Shown here piece after piece: positions 1-8,956 of a stretch of 64,000 nt of DNA; the first letter of the stretch is position 1; every line of letters starts with the position of its first letter. The DNA is from Treponema sp. CETP13. GTDB lineage: Bacteria; Spirochaetota; Spirochaetia; Treponematales; Treponemataceae. The DNA lies in contig MLPZ01000001.1 in NCBI GenBank assembly GCA_001885315.1, positions 372,001 to 436,000 on the forward strand. Reading direction: 5' to 3'. The notes below the pieces were generated by a model. The model was given only the letters and a program-made list of their open reading frames with translations. It ran no database searches and was not told where the DNA came from. The position numbers and the translations under genes are program-made.

Positions 1-248
1 TCATCTCTATTTATATAATAATACTGAGATGGTTTTGATTTTAATTTTTTTTGCCAAATTACGGTTCCTTGTTCTGTAAATGCATTAAGGAAATTCCCTT
101 CAGAAATTGTAACAAAGCCCCAAGAAGTGGCTTGAGGAGGGGCTAAAACAGTTCCTCCTAACACTGCTTCCCAACTTGGGTTTGCATAAAGATGTTGGAA
201 CGCAAAAGCTAGAAATATTAATAGCAAATATATGCTATTTTTTTTCAT
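1..248 (-). CDS. Secreted protein, N-terminal fragment (PQQ/propeller-like)
   Basis: Only the first 82 codons are in the window; the gene runs off the left edge. The ATG overlaps the TGA stop of rlmD as ATGA, so the two are probably translationally coupled. The product begins with a typical signal peptide (MKKN, a hydrophobic stretch to about residue 20, then a probable cleavage site after LYA), so it should be exported. The mature part has a segment of the form DxxG-xxxW-xxxL (FTEQGTVIWQKKL), which resembles the strand pattern of PQQ-like beta-propeller repeats found in many treponemal periplasmic proteins. The fold assignment is inference from one repeat; the function is unknown. Confidence 0.75.
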   Translation of the reverse strand, partial: MKKNSIYLLLIFLAFAFQHLYANPSWEAVLGGTVLAPPQATSWGFVTISEGNFLNAFTEQGTVIWQKKLKSKPSQYYYINRD

Positions 249-1402
249 TTTTTAAACCAAGCAAGGGCTTCGATATGACTTGTTTGAGGATAAAAATCCA
301 ACATAAAAAGGCGTTCTATCGTGTAGCCATTTTGGACTAATACTTTTGCATCTCTGGCTAATGTAACGGGATTACATGACATATATCTTATTGTTTTAAC
401 CGTACTTGTACTGAGCCAAGTAAGGACACTTTTTTCAATGCCACTTCTTGGGGGGTCTACAATTATGGCATCAAAATTTGATTGCTCTGGTTTAAGTGTT
501 TTTACCCATCTTTCTCCAGATAAAGGGAATGTATTTATTTCAATTCCATTGTTTATTAAATGTTGTAAATTTTTTTTTGCAAAAGCGAGAGCTTTTTTGT
601 TGTGTTCAACCAAGCTAACTTTTTTAAAATTCTTTCCTGCAAAGACCGATATAGTTCCTACCCCTGCATACATATCTAAGAGATGGTCGCCTGCAAGATC
701 TTCTGTTAAATAGGGTATTGTCTTTTGAAGTAAATCTAAGTTTGATTGAAAAAAACCTCGGACATCAAACAGTATATTGTGTGTCTGATCATCTCCTTCA
801 GCTTGTAAATTTATTGTACAAAGAGTATTTTCTGTTAAATCTGTGATTACTTTTGAGTCTCCTTGTATGCTCTTGTCAGCAAACACGTATGTCCGTCCGT
901 ATTTTATTTTCTTTTGATTGGTTTTGTTGCTTAAAAACTTTCTGATTTCAGGTACGGCTACTGGGCAATCTTTAAGTTTTACACTTTCATTTTTTGCTTT
1001 TTTTTGTAGTCCACCTTCTGTAAACTGAAATCGATTTCTGTATTCAGTTTCTTTTCCAGTAATAACTTCGATTTTTGGAAGGATTACGTTTAAATGATAA
1101 AAAGTTCGAGAGAGAAGATCCTCCATTATTTGTTTTCGCAATGTACTTTGATATTCGAAATCTGCAATTTGTAGATTGCATCCTCCACAAATGCCATATA
1201 AAGGGCAAAAAGGTTTTACTCTATGCTCTGAAGGTTTTATTATTTTAGTTACACAAGCTTTGTCATAATCTTTTTTTTGGCTAGTAATTTTAATTTCTAC
1301 GGTTTCACCAGGGAGTGCTCCTGAAACAAAAATGGTTTTTCCGTTTATTTTTCCGATACAATCTCCACCGGAAACGATTTTATCTGTTATAATAGTTGAC
1401 AT
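245..1402 (-). CDS. rlmD: 23S rRNA (uracil-C5)-methyltransferase, RlmD/RumA family
   Basis: A SAM-dependent enzyme that methylates C5 of a uridine in 23S rRNA. The N-terminal 55 residues read as a TRAM RNA-binding domain, which favours RlmD over RlmC. A [4Fe-4S] ligand set is visible as C66-x5-C72-x2-C75 plus C146, the spacing of E. coli RumA. The SAM-binding motif LLDMYAGVGT lies at 241-250, the DPPRSG motif at 316-321, and the catalytic nucleophile C343 sits in SCNP. Length (385 aa) is normal. A TATACT box lies six bases before the ATG with no clear Shine-Dalgarno, so the transcript may be leaderless or nearly so. The exact target uridine is inferred from the family; a dual-specificity RlmCD-type enzyme is possible. 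Confidence 0.9.
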   Translation of the reverse strand: MSTIITDKIVSGGDCIGKINGKTIFVSGALPGETVEIKITSQKKDYDKACVTKIIKPSEHRVKPFCPLYGICGGCNLQIADFEYQSTLRKQIMEDLLSRTFYHLNVILPKIEVITGKETEYRNRFQFTEGGLQKKAKNESVKLKDCPVAVPEIRKFLSNKTNQKKIKYGRTYVFADKSIQGDSKVITDLTENTLCTINLQAEGDDQTHNILFDVRGFFQSNLDLLQKTIPYLTEDLAGDHLLDMYAGVGTISVFAGKNFKKVSLVEHNKKALAFAKKNLQHLINNGIEINTFPLSGERWVKTLKPEQSNFDAIIVDPPRSGIEKSVLTWLSTSTVKTIRYMSCNPVTLARDAKVLVQNGYTIERLFMLDFYPQTSHIEALAWFKK

Positions 1403-1494
1403 ACTGTAAGTATATCAAAAAAAAAACAATAAGCCTACTAGAGATATATCATTTTATAAACATACGAGAGTGAACAAAAAGGAGTGTTTTATTT

Positions 1495-2421
1495 ATGAAC
1501 AAAGAAAATGTATTTGTAACAATGAATGATGGGGAAAAAATTGCATTACACACATGGATTCCTTCTGGAGAAGTAAAAACAATTATACAAATAAGTCATG
1601 GTATGCAAGAATATGCTTTGCGCTATGATAGATTTGCTGAATTTGTTGGGAAAAGTGGAATTGCTGTTTATGCACATGACCATCGAGGACATGGTGATAC
1701 AGCTAAAAATGATGAGGAACTCGGTATTCTTGCAAAAAAAGATGGATTTAATAGAGTTGTTGAAGATTTACATGCTATGATTCTTAAATGCAAAAAAGAT
1801 TTTCCAAATGCCAGAATGATCTTATTAGGTCATTCCTTTGGTTCTTTTGTTGCACAAGCATTTATAGAACGTTATGGAGAAGAACTTGATGGATGTATTC
1901 TTTCTGGTACAGCGGGACCAAATAATGCAATAAATAGGGGAGGAAAAGTAATAGCTAGCATTGTGTGTGCATTAAAAGGATATGCGTATAAATCTTCTTT
2001 TTTAGCAAATGCTTCTTTTGGAAAATATAATGATAAAATCGATATAAAGAAAACAGAATATGATTGGCTTTCTCGTGATGAGGATGAAGTGAAAAAATAT
2101 ATTGATTCAAAATATTGTGGTTTTCCAGCTTCAGCTTCTTTCTTTAGAGACATTACAGCAGGGCTTTTAGCTGTTCATAAGGCTAAAGCAATTGCCAATA
2201 TACCTAAAAAATTACCTATTTACTTTATTGCAGGAGAAGCAGATCCAGTTGGAGACTATACAAATACAGTAAAAAAATTAATTGAAGTGTATAAACAGAA
2301 TGGGATAGAGAATGTTCAGCATTCGTTTTATCCTGGCGCTCGGCATGAATTACTAAATGAAACAAACCGAATTGAAGTAATGAATGATATTTTACACTGG
2401 ATTGAGAGTTTTACATCTTGA
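1495..2421 (+). CDS. Alpha/beta hydrolase, monoacylglycerol lipase-like (Hydrolase_4)
   Basis: A cytosolic serine hydrolase of the monoacylglycerol lipase/lysophospholipase type. The nucleophile elbow GHSFG places the Ser at 114; the likely Asp is D250 in GEADP and the His is H284 in GARHE, giving a complete triad. The oxyanion-hole region HGMQEY (35-40) and the HDHRGHG motif (61-67) are typical of this subfamily. No signal peptide is present. A good Shine-Dalgarno (AAGGAG) precedes the ATG. It stands alone, divergent from rlmD and 30 bases ahead of pcnB. Substrate is unknown; a monoglyceride or lysolipid ester is the family expectation. Confidence 0.85.
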   Translation: MNKENVFVTMNDGEKIALHTWIPSGEVKTIIQISHGMQEYALRYDRFAEFVGKSGIAVYAHDHRGHGDTAKNDEELGILAKKDGFNRVVEDLHAMILKCKKDFPNARMILLGHSFGSFVAQAFIERYGEELDGCILSGTAGPNNAINRGGKVIASIVCALKGYAYKSSFLANASFGKYNDKIDIKKTEYDWLSRDEDEVKKYIDSKYCGFPASASFFRDITAGLLAVHKAKAIANIPKKLPIYFIAGEADPVGDYTNTVKKLIEVYKQNGIENVQHSFYPGARHELLNETNRIEVMNDILHWIESFTS

Positions 2422-2452
2422 CGGTAATGTGTGTTGCCTATAAACTAAAAGG

Positions 2453-3709
2453 GTGCTATTTAGATATACATCAGATTCCAACGGCAAGCCTGTTAGACAG
2501 GCTATTATTTATACAGAAAATGAACATTGCATAAAACAATCTCAAATTGATCCTGATGCATTACGTGTTATTAGGCAATTACGTAGTTATGGATATCAAG
2601 CTTATATAGTGGGGGGGGCAGTAAGAGATTTACTTGTCGGCAACTCTCCAAATGATTTTGATATAACAACAGATGCAACTCCTTCAAAAATAAAAAAAAT
2701 ATTCCGAAATTCACGTATTATTGGACGTCGTTTTCGTCTCGTTCACATCTTTTATGGGTTAAAAATTTTTGAAGTAAGCACCTTCCGTTCATTAGTAGAT
2801 GGTTCTGTTGGAAATACCTTTGGAACGTTAGACGAGGATGTTCAGCGACGTGATTTTACAATGAATGCTTTATATTATGATCCTCTTAATGGTCATATTA
2901 TTGACTATGTAGGTGGGGTTAAAGATATTAAGGCAAGAAAAATAGTTCCTGTTATTCCGCTAGAACGTATTTTTGTAGAAGATCCTGTTAGAATGCTTCG
3001 TGCAATAAAGTATACAAGCACGACAGGTTTTAAAATGCCCTCTAAACTAAAGAGGAAAATTACTACTTCTGCATCTTTACTGTCACCTGTTTCTCCATCG
3101 AGATTAACAGAAGAACTTCTTAAAATAATTACATCTGGGCATTCTTACGATATAGTAAAGCGATGTTTAGAAACGGAACTTTATATGTATTTGCAGCCGA
3201 CTGCAACATCTCTTATGTTTGAAAATCGAAAATTCGAAGAAAGCTATATGAAAAACTTAAGAGAGTTAGACGCTTTTTGTGTAATGCAACCTGATGCTAG
3301 GTTAGGACAAAAACTTGCATATATAATTTATGATTTTATAGCTGGAATGACTGATTGGGATAAAGAAATAGCATCTCATTCGACAACAGGAGAACTTTAT
3401 AAGAACACTTGGAAACAAGTTCGCAATTTTGTGTTACCTATGAATCCACAACGTACTGAGCTTGAGTATGCGATTCGAGCTTCTCTTAAGCGACTTGGTG
3501 TTTCAATAAAAATCCCAAAGAATGCTTTTAGAGGCCGTAATGAAAAACCCAAAAAAAAGACTGAAACCTCTACCAATTCGAAAAAACTGTCTAATTCTCA
3601 AAAAGTAGTTAATTCAATAAAAGGTAATAAGAATAAAAAAACTCCAAAGTTTGATAATGTATCTAACACGTCTGCAAAACAAAAAAACTGCAGTATGTCC
3701 TTAACGTAG
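2453..3709 (+). CDS. pcnB: Poly(A) polymerase / CCA-adding nucleotidyltransferase, PcnB type
   Basis: A class II nucleotidyltransferase acting on RNA 3' ends. The head domain has GGAVRD at 54-59 and the metal-binding D-F-D at 68-70, followed by the RRDFT motif near 132-136. The start is GTG: an in-frame stop lies twelve bases upstream and the first residues (LFRYTSDSNG) match the treponemal PcnB N-terminus as I remember it. The last 75 residues are a lysine- and asparagine-rich low-complexity tail, as in poly(A) polymerases, and probably bind RNA. Whether this protein adds poly(A), CCA or both cannot be decided here; I see no second family member in the window. Confidence 0.85.
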   Translation: MLFRYTSDSNGKPVRQAIIYTENEHCIKQSQIDPDALRVIRQLRSYGYQAYIVGGAVRDLLVGNSPNDFDITTDATPSKIKKIFRNSRIIGRRFRLVHIFYGLKIFEVSTFRSLVDGSVGNTFGTLDEDVQRRDFTMNALYYDPLNGHIIDYVGGVKDIKARKIVPVIPLERIFVEDPVRMLRAIKYTSTTGFKMPSKLKRKITTSASLLSPVSPSRLTEELLKIITSGHSYDIVKRCLETELYMYLQPTATSLMFENRKFEESYMKNLRELDAFCVMQPDARLGQKLAYIIYDFIAGMTDWDKEIASHSTTGELYKNTWKQVRNFVLPMNPQRTELEYAIRASLKRLGVSIKIPKNAFRGRNEKPKKKTETSTNSKKLSNSQKVVNSIKGNKNKKTPKFDNVSNTSAKQKNCSMSLT

Positions 3710-4573
3710 TTATTTAGTAATTTTGTCGATTATTATACTTACCTCTTCTATTAAGATGCCTGTATAGCGCTCAATATTATTTATTATATACTGTTGAAGA
3801 TTATGAATTTTTCCTGCTAATTGAGTCCCAAATGGCACATCGATTGTAATAATAAAACGGTATCCTTGCTTATCTGTCTTAATAACAAGTTTTTTAATTT
3901 TAATAGCTGCATCAAATTCACTAACACAATGCATTGTCATCTGTGTTAACGCAGCTTCAGAAATAGAAATCCTACCTTTTTTTGAGAATTCTGGACGTAC
4001 TACAGATTTTTCGAATACTTTTGTATTATTGTCTTGTTTAGATTTTTTAGTTTTATGTAAATGTACTTTGATTGAATTATAAAAAATTTGAGGATAATTG
4101 CGTTTTATTTCAAGAGAAGGAACAGGAATAACATGCTTACCCTCAATTTGGCGAGATCGAATTGCTGTATCAATTTCATCTTGTGTGGCAATATCTTCTA
4201 TATGTATAGTTTTCGAAGGAGTCGGGAGCTGTAATCTCATGGCAATCTTAGTGGTCATTTTTTCTGAAGTGCCAAGAATAAGTATTTTTCGTAATTTATA
4301 TTGACCAATTGCCTTAGCAGTTTCATCTCGATGTTGTTTATTATCAAAAACAGCAACTCTTACAGCTCCTAAAAATGTTTTTTCACGTTTAGCCGAGTGT
4401 CCTGCAATTATTTTATCATCTTGAATTAACAGTCCATCATCAATAATGGCATCGATAGAATATTTTTGAGCTAAAAGCTTAGCCCGAAAACTTTTACCTG
4501 TTCCCGATGGACCTACGAGAGCATAAACTGTAATGCCTTTTAAAAAACTAACTAAATCATTTATGATGTTCAT
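3710..4573 (-). CDS. P-loop ATPase fused to an Asp23/Gls24-like domain
   Basis: Two parts are visible. Residues 1-150 form a small P-loop domain with a Walker A motif GPSGTGKS at 21-28. A basic linker follows (170-190), and residues 191-287 resemble the Asp23/Gls24 (DUF322) fold, with the alternating strands and amphipathic helix of that family. Asp23 proteins are best known as membrane-associated stress proteins in Firmicutes; fused to an ATPase the role is unknown. The ATG lies six bases upstream of the coding end of the rluA-like gene on the same strand, so they form a two-gene unit. The Asp23 assignment is by pattern memory and is less certain than the Walker A. Confidence 0.7.
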   Translation of the reverse strand: MNIINDLVSFLKGITVYALVGPSGTGKSFRAKLLAQKYSIDAIIDDGLLIQDDKIIAGHSAKREKTFLGAVRVAVFDNKQHRDETAKAIGQYKLRKILILGTSEKMTTKIAMRLQLPTPSKTIHIEDIATQDEIDTAIRSRQIEGKHVIPVPSLEIKRNYPQIFYNSIKVHLHKTKKSKQDNNTKVFEKSVVRPEFSKKGRISISEAALTQMTMHCVSEFDAAIKIKKLVIKTDKQGYRFIITIDVPFGTQLAGKIHNLQQYIINNIERYTGILIEEVSIIIDKITK

Positions 4574-4579
4574 ATCTCG

Positions 4580-5638
4580 CTATAGTATAAACTTAAAAGA
4601 TAAACTTGCAAAGTAAGTTGTTATAATATTTTTGAAAAAAGTAGGAAGAGGTGCTATGATTTCGGTTGGCAATCCTAAATCGTTTTGGGGAGATTTTAGC
4701 CGAATAGCATGAAGCAAAAACTCTGGAATTTTCTCTTTGTTTTTTGAATCATGGATTCCAAATGATCTAAGTTTTATATCAGCATATATACCTGTTGAAT
4801 ATGCTGAATCTCCAGCGAGCGGAAATCCATGATACGCGCTCTGAGCTCTAATTTGATGCATTCGACCCGTTTCTATAATAAATTTGCAAAGTGTAATTGG
4901 AATTTTTTTACCTAAAGCTTCAATTACAGTGTTTTTAAGTGGTATTATGTTTGTTATAGCTTTTTTTGCAACAGGGGAAATCTTTTCTTGCGTCGCATCT
5001 ACTACTCTCACTATTCTAAAACCATTATTATTATGGTAGCTGTCATCGATAAAATCAATCCACTTATGATTTTGTGTTACTTTCCCACAAACTAATCCTA
5101 AATATTCTTTTGTAATTGTCTTATTTTGCATTGCTTGCGAAAACCACTGAGCTCCTTTTAAACTTTGGGAAAAAATAAGAGTTCCTGTTGTTCTTCGATC
5201 TAATCTATGTAAGGGGCCTGGTGTAAAAGTAAGTGAAAAATTTTTTGGATTGTATAGTTTAGTAATAATTCTGTTAAGAGAGATATCATTTTGAGAACTC
5301 CCTTGAACAGGAACATCATATGGTTTGTTTATTGCTAAAAAGTTATCATTTTTAAATAAAATGGTAGGAACAAGTAAGTTTTGAGATTGATTATCTTCAA
5401 GATTTTTTTTAGTAGGATTGGATTTTCCTTTTTGTATTAATAGAGATGCAATGTTAATGACATCCGAAGGCTGTAAAATATAATCTTGTTTTTGTTTTTT
5501 GTTATTTATACGAATAAATCCTGTGCGAATGTTTTTATAAATAAAAGAAATTTGTAAATCAGGTAAAAATTTTCGTACAATTCTATCTAATCGTCGGCCA
5601 CAATCATCTGGCCCTATGGGAAAGTTATTAAAATTCAT
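4580..5638 (-). CDS. RluA-family pseudouridine synthase (RluC/RluD type)
   Basis: Isomerises uridine to pseudouridine in structured RNA, most likely 23S rRNA. The N-terminal 60 residues read as an S4 RNA-binding domain. The catalytic motif HRLDRRTTG places the essential Asp at 147. A later motif with GRMHQIRAQ and HGFPLAGDSAY is typical of the RluA family. Length (352 aa) is normal for RluC or RluD. It is transcribed ahead of the P-loop/Asp23 gene. The RNA target cannot be chosen from sequence alone. Confidence 0.88.
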   Translation of the reverse strand: MNFNNFPIGPDDCGRRLDRIVRKFLPDLQISFIYKNIRTGFIRINNKKQKQDYILQPSDVINIASLLIQKGKSNPTKKNLEDNQSQNLLVPTILFKNDNFLAINKPYDVPVQGSSQNDISLNRIITKLYNPKNFSLTFTPGPLHRLDRRTTGTLIFSQSLKGAQWFSQAMQNKTITKEYLGLVCGKVTQNHKWIDFIDDSYHNNNGFRIVRVVDATQEKISPVAKKAITNIIPLKNTVIEALGKKIPITLCKFIIETGRMHQIRAQSAYHGFPLAGDSAYSTGIYADIKLRSFGIHDSKNKEKIPEFLLHAIRLKSPQNDLGLPTEIIAPLPTFFKNIITTYFASLSFKFIL

Positions 5639-5715
5639 ATTACTAGTAAGTATATTTATTATTTTACATTATGGCTACTAGACAAAATTAATTCTCTGGG
5701 TAAAATAGATGTATT

Positions 5716-6195
5716 ATGAAAAATGATTTTCTAATACAGTGTAGTAGATTTTGCTCAAATCCTGTTTTGCAAGCTAGCTTATTAAGTTGGTTAGCTGCAC
5801 AGTTTATTAAAACAATATTACATTTGTTTACGCACCAAATCCACAATGTAAAAGAGTTATTAGAGATGCTTTTTTGGCGTACTGGAGGAATGCCTTCAAG
5901 TCATTCTTCGTTGGTAACAACAATGACTACGTGTATTGGATTCAGATCTGGTGTTAGTTCTGATTTGTTTATTTTAGCGTGTTGTTTTATTCTTGTCGTC
6001 ATTCGAGATGCAGTAGGAGTTCGTCGATCTAGTGGGGATCAAGCTAGAGTGTTAAATGAAATCGGTACAAAATTAGAAAAATCAAAAATAATCGAGTTTA
6101 GTCCTGTTAAACAAATTAATGGTCATAGTCCTGGTGAAGTATGTACTGGTGTGATATTAGGGTTTCTTATTGGGCTATTTTTTTCTTGTAAATAG
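5716..6195 (+). CDS. DUF212 / divergent PAP2-family membrane protein
   Basis: A small integral membrane protein of the divergent PAP2 (DUF212) family, related to acid phosphatases and vanadium haloperoxidases. The signature GGMPSSHS is at 57-64 and a second RDAVGVRRSSG-type motif follows near 98-110; His at the end carries a further conserved HSPGEV sequence near 139-144. Four membrane segments are plausible in 159 residues. The substrate is unknown; lipid phosphate is a reasonable guess from the superfamily. It is six bases upstream of the next membrane-protein gene and heads the run into the Rnf-like operon. Shine-Dalgarno is weak. Confidence 0.8.
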   Translation: MKNDFLIQCSRFCSNPVLQASLLSWLAAQFIKTILHLFTHQIHNVKELLEMLFWRTGGMPSSHSSLVTTMTTCIGFRSGVSSDLFILACCFILVVIRDAVGVRRSSGDQARVLNEIGTKLEKSKIIEFSPVKQINGHSPGEVCTGVILGFLIGLFFSCK

Positions 6196-6201
6196 AGATT
6201 T

Positions 6202-7665
6202 ATGAAATTTTACCTAAAAATATTTTTTGCACTATTCTGTACTATCTTTTGTGTTGTTTTTTTATTCAGATTTAGAGTTATTCCATCTGGTGGTCTATGG
6301 AAATCATATAAAACTGTTTATGTAGATAAAACGTATCCTCAAGACTCTGTTCTTGATATTTTTTCCTCTTTACATATTAAAGGGGTTCTATCACAAAATC
6401 ATGTTCAATATCCTCAAAGATCTAAGTTTGTGCCTGTTACAGTACCTCTAGTTCTTAATGGGTTTACATATTCAGAATTACAAAATATGTATTTTTCAGA
6501 TAAAAGTGCTGAGTATGATTTGTACTATGTTCCAAACGAATATTCAAATAAAATAAAGCTTGTTTTAAATAAGATTCCTGTTGAATGTGGGAGCAACATT
6601 CAATCTCAATATATTCTTTTTCCGTTTTTTATAACGGGACTATTTTTTATAATCTTGTTTTTTTATTCAAAAAATAAAAAGTTTTTTTTATCTACTTGTT
6701 TACCTCTTGTTCTTTTCTGTTTTTCTGTTCCCTTTGTTTATATGTGCGCTATTTCAGTTGTGTGCATGTTTGGTTTTTTTTCTTTGCAAACTATATGGGA
6801 TAGGGAAAATTTTTCGCTCATGTTATCTCGACAAATACATATCTATGTACAATTAATTGCTTTTATATTTTTTGCGTTTTTTTCAGGGGCTTCTGTTTTT
6901 AAACTTGCTTGTATCACCTTTTTGTTAATATTGTCATTATTGTATCTTGTATACAAAGCTCAAAACCTTTCATATTCAACTTCTTTTTTTCAACCTCTAA
7001 AGATAAAAAAAGCAACACAAATAAACTGGGTATATTCTATAAATCCTATTTTGATAGTTTTATTTGTTATTGTAGTTTTTATAATTTTTCCTGGTTCACT
7101 TTTATTTAATAGTTTCGAAATCTCAAAAGTCTCAAAAGACCTATACATTCCAAGTCCTTCGCATTATACTAGCAAAGGTTTTACAATAGAAAATTATGAA
7201 AAGGCTGTGGAAAATTCTAAAAAGAATGTCGATATATTACCAAGTTTAGCAGACTATATTGGAGCAGCATGGTGTATTGAGACGTCCCCTTATTGTAGAC
7301 TTCCTAAAAATCCTGAAAAAGTATCAAGAGGTTTACCTCAATTAGGGGATTCTGTTAATATGCCAGGATATAAAGAAGATAAGGATACTGTAACAGAATA
7401 CTCTTTTTATAATAAAGTATATAATTCAACGTATATTTCTAATAAAATTCATGAAATAAAGAGAAACGCTTCTATGACAGATTATTCTGCTGGAGCAGAA
7501 AAGTTATTATATTCAGAAAATTCTTTTGTTTCTGGCGTTTGGATAAATATAAATATGCTTAATTTAAGTGTTAAATCATATATATTTGCAAGTATAAGTC
7601 TCATACTTGGATTTTGTTTATCATTTTATGTTAAGTATAAGAGAAAAAAATTAAGGATTATATAA
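6202..7665 (+). CDS. Unknown multi-spanning membrane protein upstream of rnfC
   Basis: I do not recognise the family. The 487-residue product has an N-terminal signal anchor, an extracytoplasmic domain of about 110 residues (30-140), five or six hydrophobic segments between 140 and 300, a second soluble domain (about 310-455) and a final membrane helix followed by a basic tail (KYKRKKLR). The soluble part has two cysteines close together (WCIETSPYC). The gene ends one base before rnfC and is clearly in the same transcript, so a role in assembly or function of the Rnf-like complex is a fair inference, not shown. Several poly-Phe/Ile helices make it strongly AT-rich. Confidence 0.75.
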   Translation: MKFYLKIFFALFCTIFCVVFLFRFRVIPSGGLWKSYKTVYVDKTYPQDSVLDIFSSLHIKGVLSQNHVQYPQRSKFVPVTVPLVLNGFTYSELQNMYFSDKSAEYDLYYVPNEYSNKIKLVLNKIPVECGSNIQSQYILFPFFITGLFFIILFFYSKNKKFFLSTCLPLVLFCFSVPFVYMCAISVVCMFGFFSLQTIWDRENFSLMLSRQIHIYVQLIAFIFFAFFSGASVFKLACITFLLILSLLYLVYKAQNLSYSTSFFQPLKIKKATQINWVYSINPILIVLFVIVVFIIFPGSLLFNSFEISKVSKDLYIPSPSHYTSKGFTIENYEKAVENSKKNVDILPSLADYIGAAWCIETSPYCRLPKNPEKVSRGLPQLGDSVNMPGYKEDKDTVTEYSFYNKVYNSTYISNKIHEIKRNASMTDYSAGAEKLLYSENSFVSGVWININMLNLSVKSYIFASISLILGFCLSFYVKYKRKKLRII

Positions 7666-7666
7666 A

Positions 7667-8956
7667 ATGGCTGTAAAAAAGCAATATTTTAATTTTACCA
7701 AATATACATTTTCTAAAAAGAAAATAGCATATATTCCTGAAACTCTTTTTGTTTCTTTGAATCAATATGGAGTAGAAGAATGTGTTCCTATTGTTAGACT
7801 TGGAGACATAGTCTATGAAGGTCAACCTATTGGTCGTTGTGCAGGGGATAATGCATTAGTACATTCTCCGGTTCCGGGGGTAGTGACAGGTTTTGATTAT
7901 TTATCCATGCCTAATGGAAAAAGGTCTTTAACTGCAATTATTAGAGTGAATGGTAATTTCACATATACGGGTAAAGCTGAGTCTGTTTCAGATTGGAAAC
8001 TCTTATCTGCTACAGAATTAATTACTTTATTTAAAAATAAAGGTATCATTAATACTTTTTTTTATAAACCAGAATCGCTAGCAAAGCAATGTATAGATAG
8101 TTCTATTATTGGCAAAACTTTGTATGTAAGTTTATTTGATAAACAATCAGATATTTATGTTGATGCTTTTTTAACAAAATTTTATTTAGAAAAGATAGTT
8201 GTTGGAGCTCAAATAGTGGCTAAAGCTATTAAAACTTCTAAAATAGTGTTTTTTTATAATGAATCAAGCTCAAAAAAACTTGATTCATGTATAAAGTCAT
8301 TAATTTCTAGTGATATAAAGGCAGAATGTGTTTTTATTCGGGATGGTCAAAATGTAAATATTGGGAAAGATACTTTTTCAGAAATTGTAAGTAAAAACTT
8401 TCCAGAACAAAAAGATCTCAAATCCCCAGCTTTTTGTATTGGGAGCTCTTCTCTTCGTGATGTGTACAATGGGGTAGTATTATCTAAGCCTGTTATTGAT
8501 CAAATGGTTCAGGTTGTTGGTAGTGGGCTATACAAATCTAATTTATTCCAAGCTCGCATAGGGACTCCAATAAAAAATTTAATATATGAATGTGGTGGAA
8601 CTCGTAAAATACCAGGTAAGATTATTGTTAATGGATTGGTTCAGGGTATTGATATTGCCGATATAAATACGCCTATTACTAAATTTGTAAAATCTATAAC
8701 AATACTTGAAAAAAAAGAATTACATAATGCTACTATATCAAGTTGTATACATTGTGGAAGATGTCATACAATTTGTCCTGTTGGCATTCATCCTGATAGT
8801 CTGTTTTTAGCATATACAAGTAAGGTTAGCGTTTCTAAAGAGATTCTTGCAACTAAAAATTGGTGTTCAGAATGTGGATTATGTAATACAGTATGTCCAG
8901 CTAGATTGCCGTTAAATCAGGTTATCTCTCTATTAAAGGAAGAAAATAATGACTAA
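7667..8956 (+). CDS. rnfC: RnfC-like electron transport complex subunit, divergent
   Basis: The peripheral subunit of an Rnf-type ferredoxin-linked membrane complex. The N-terminal barrel-sandwich region (about 30-75), an SLBB-like region (about 280-345) and two ferredoxin motifs near the C-terminus are present: C360-C363-C366-C370 and C400-C403-C406-C410, for two [4Fe-4S] clusters. What should lie between, the Complex1_51K-type NADH/FMN-binding segment with its GxGGAGFPT glycine-rich loop and NGAECEP motif, is not recognisable: the aligned part reads GIINTFFYKPESLAKQ. So NADH oxidation by this subunit is doubtful. It overlaps rnfD by eight bases. Length 429 is close to the compact members of the family. 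Confidence 0.85.
   Translation: MAVKKQYFNFTKYTFSKKKIAYIPETLFVSLNQYGVEECVPIVRLGDIVYEGQPIGRCAGDNALVHSPVPGVVTGFDYLSMPNGKRSLTAIIRVNGNFTYTGKAESVSDWKLLSATELITLFKNKGIINTFFYKPESLAKQCIDSSIIGKTLYVSLFDKQSDIYVDAFLTKFYLEKIVVGAQIVAKAIKTSKIVFFYNESSSKKLDSCIKSLISSDIKAECVFIRDGQNVNIGKDTFSEIVSKNFPEQKDLKSPAFCIGSSSLRDVYNGVVLSKPVIDQMVQVVGSGLYKSNLFQARIGTPIKNLIYECGGTRKIPGKIIVNGLVQGIDIADINTPITKFVKSITILEKKELHNATISSCIHCGRCHTICPVGIHPDSLFLAYTSKVSVSKEILATKNWCSECGLCNTVCPARLPLNQVISLLKEENND

Noticed and set aside
438-713. Plus-strand open frame opposite rlmD
   Set aside because: It is antisense to a gene with complete conserved motifs and has no supporting start.
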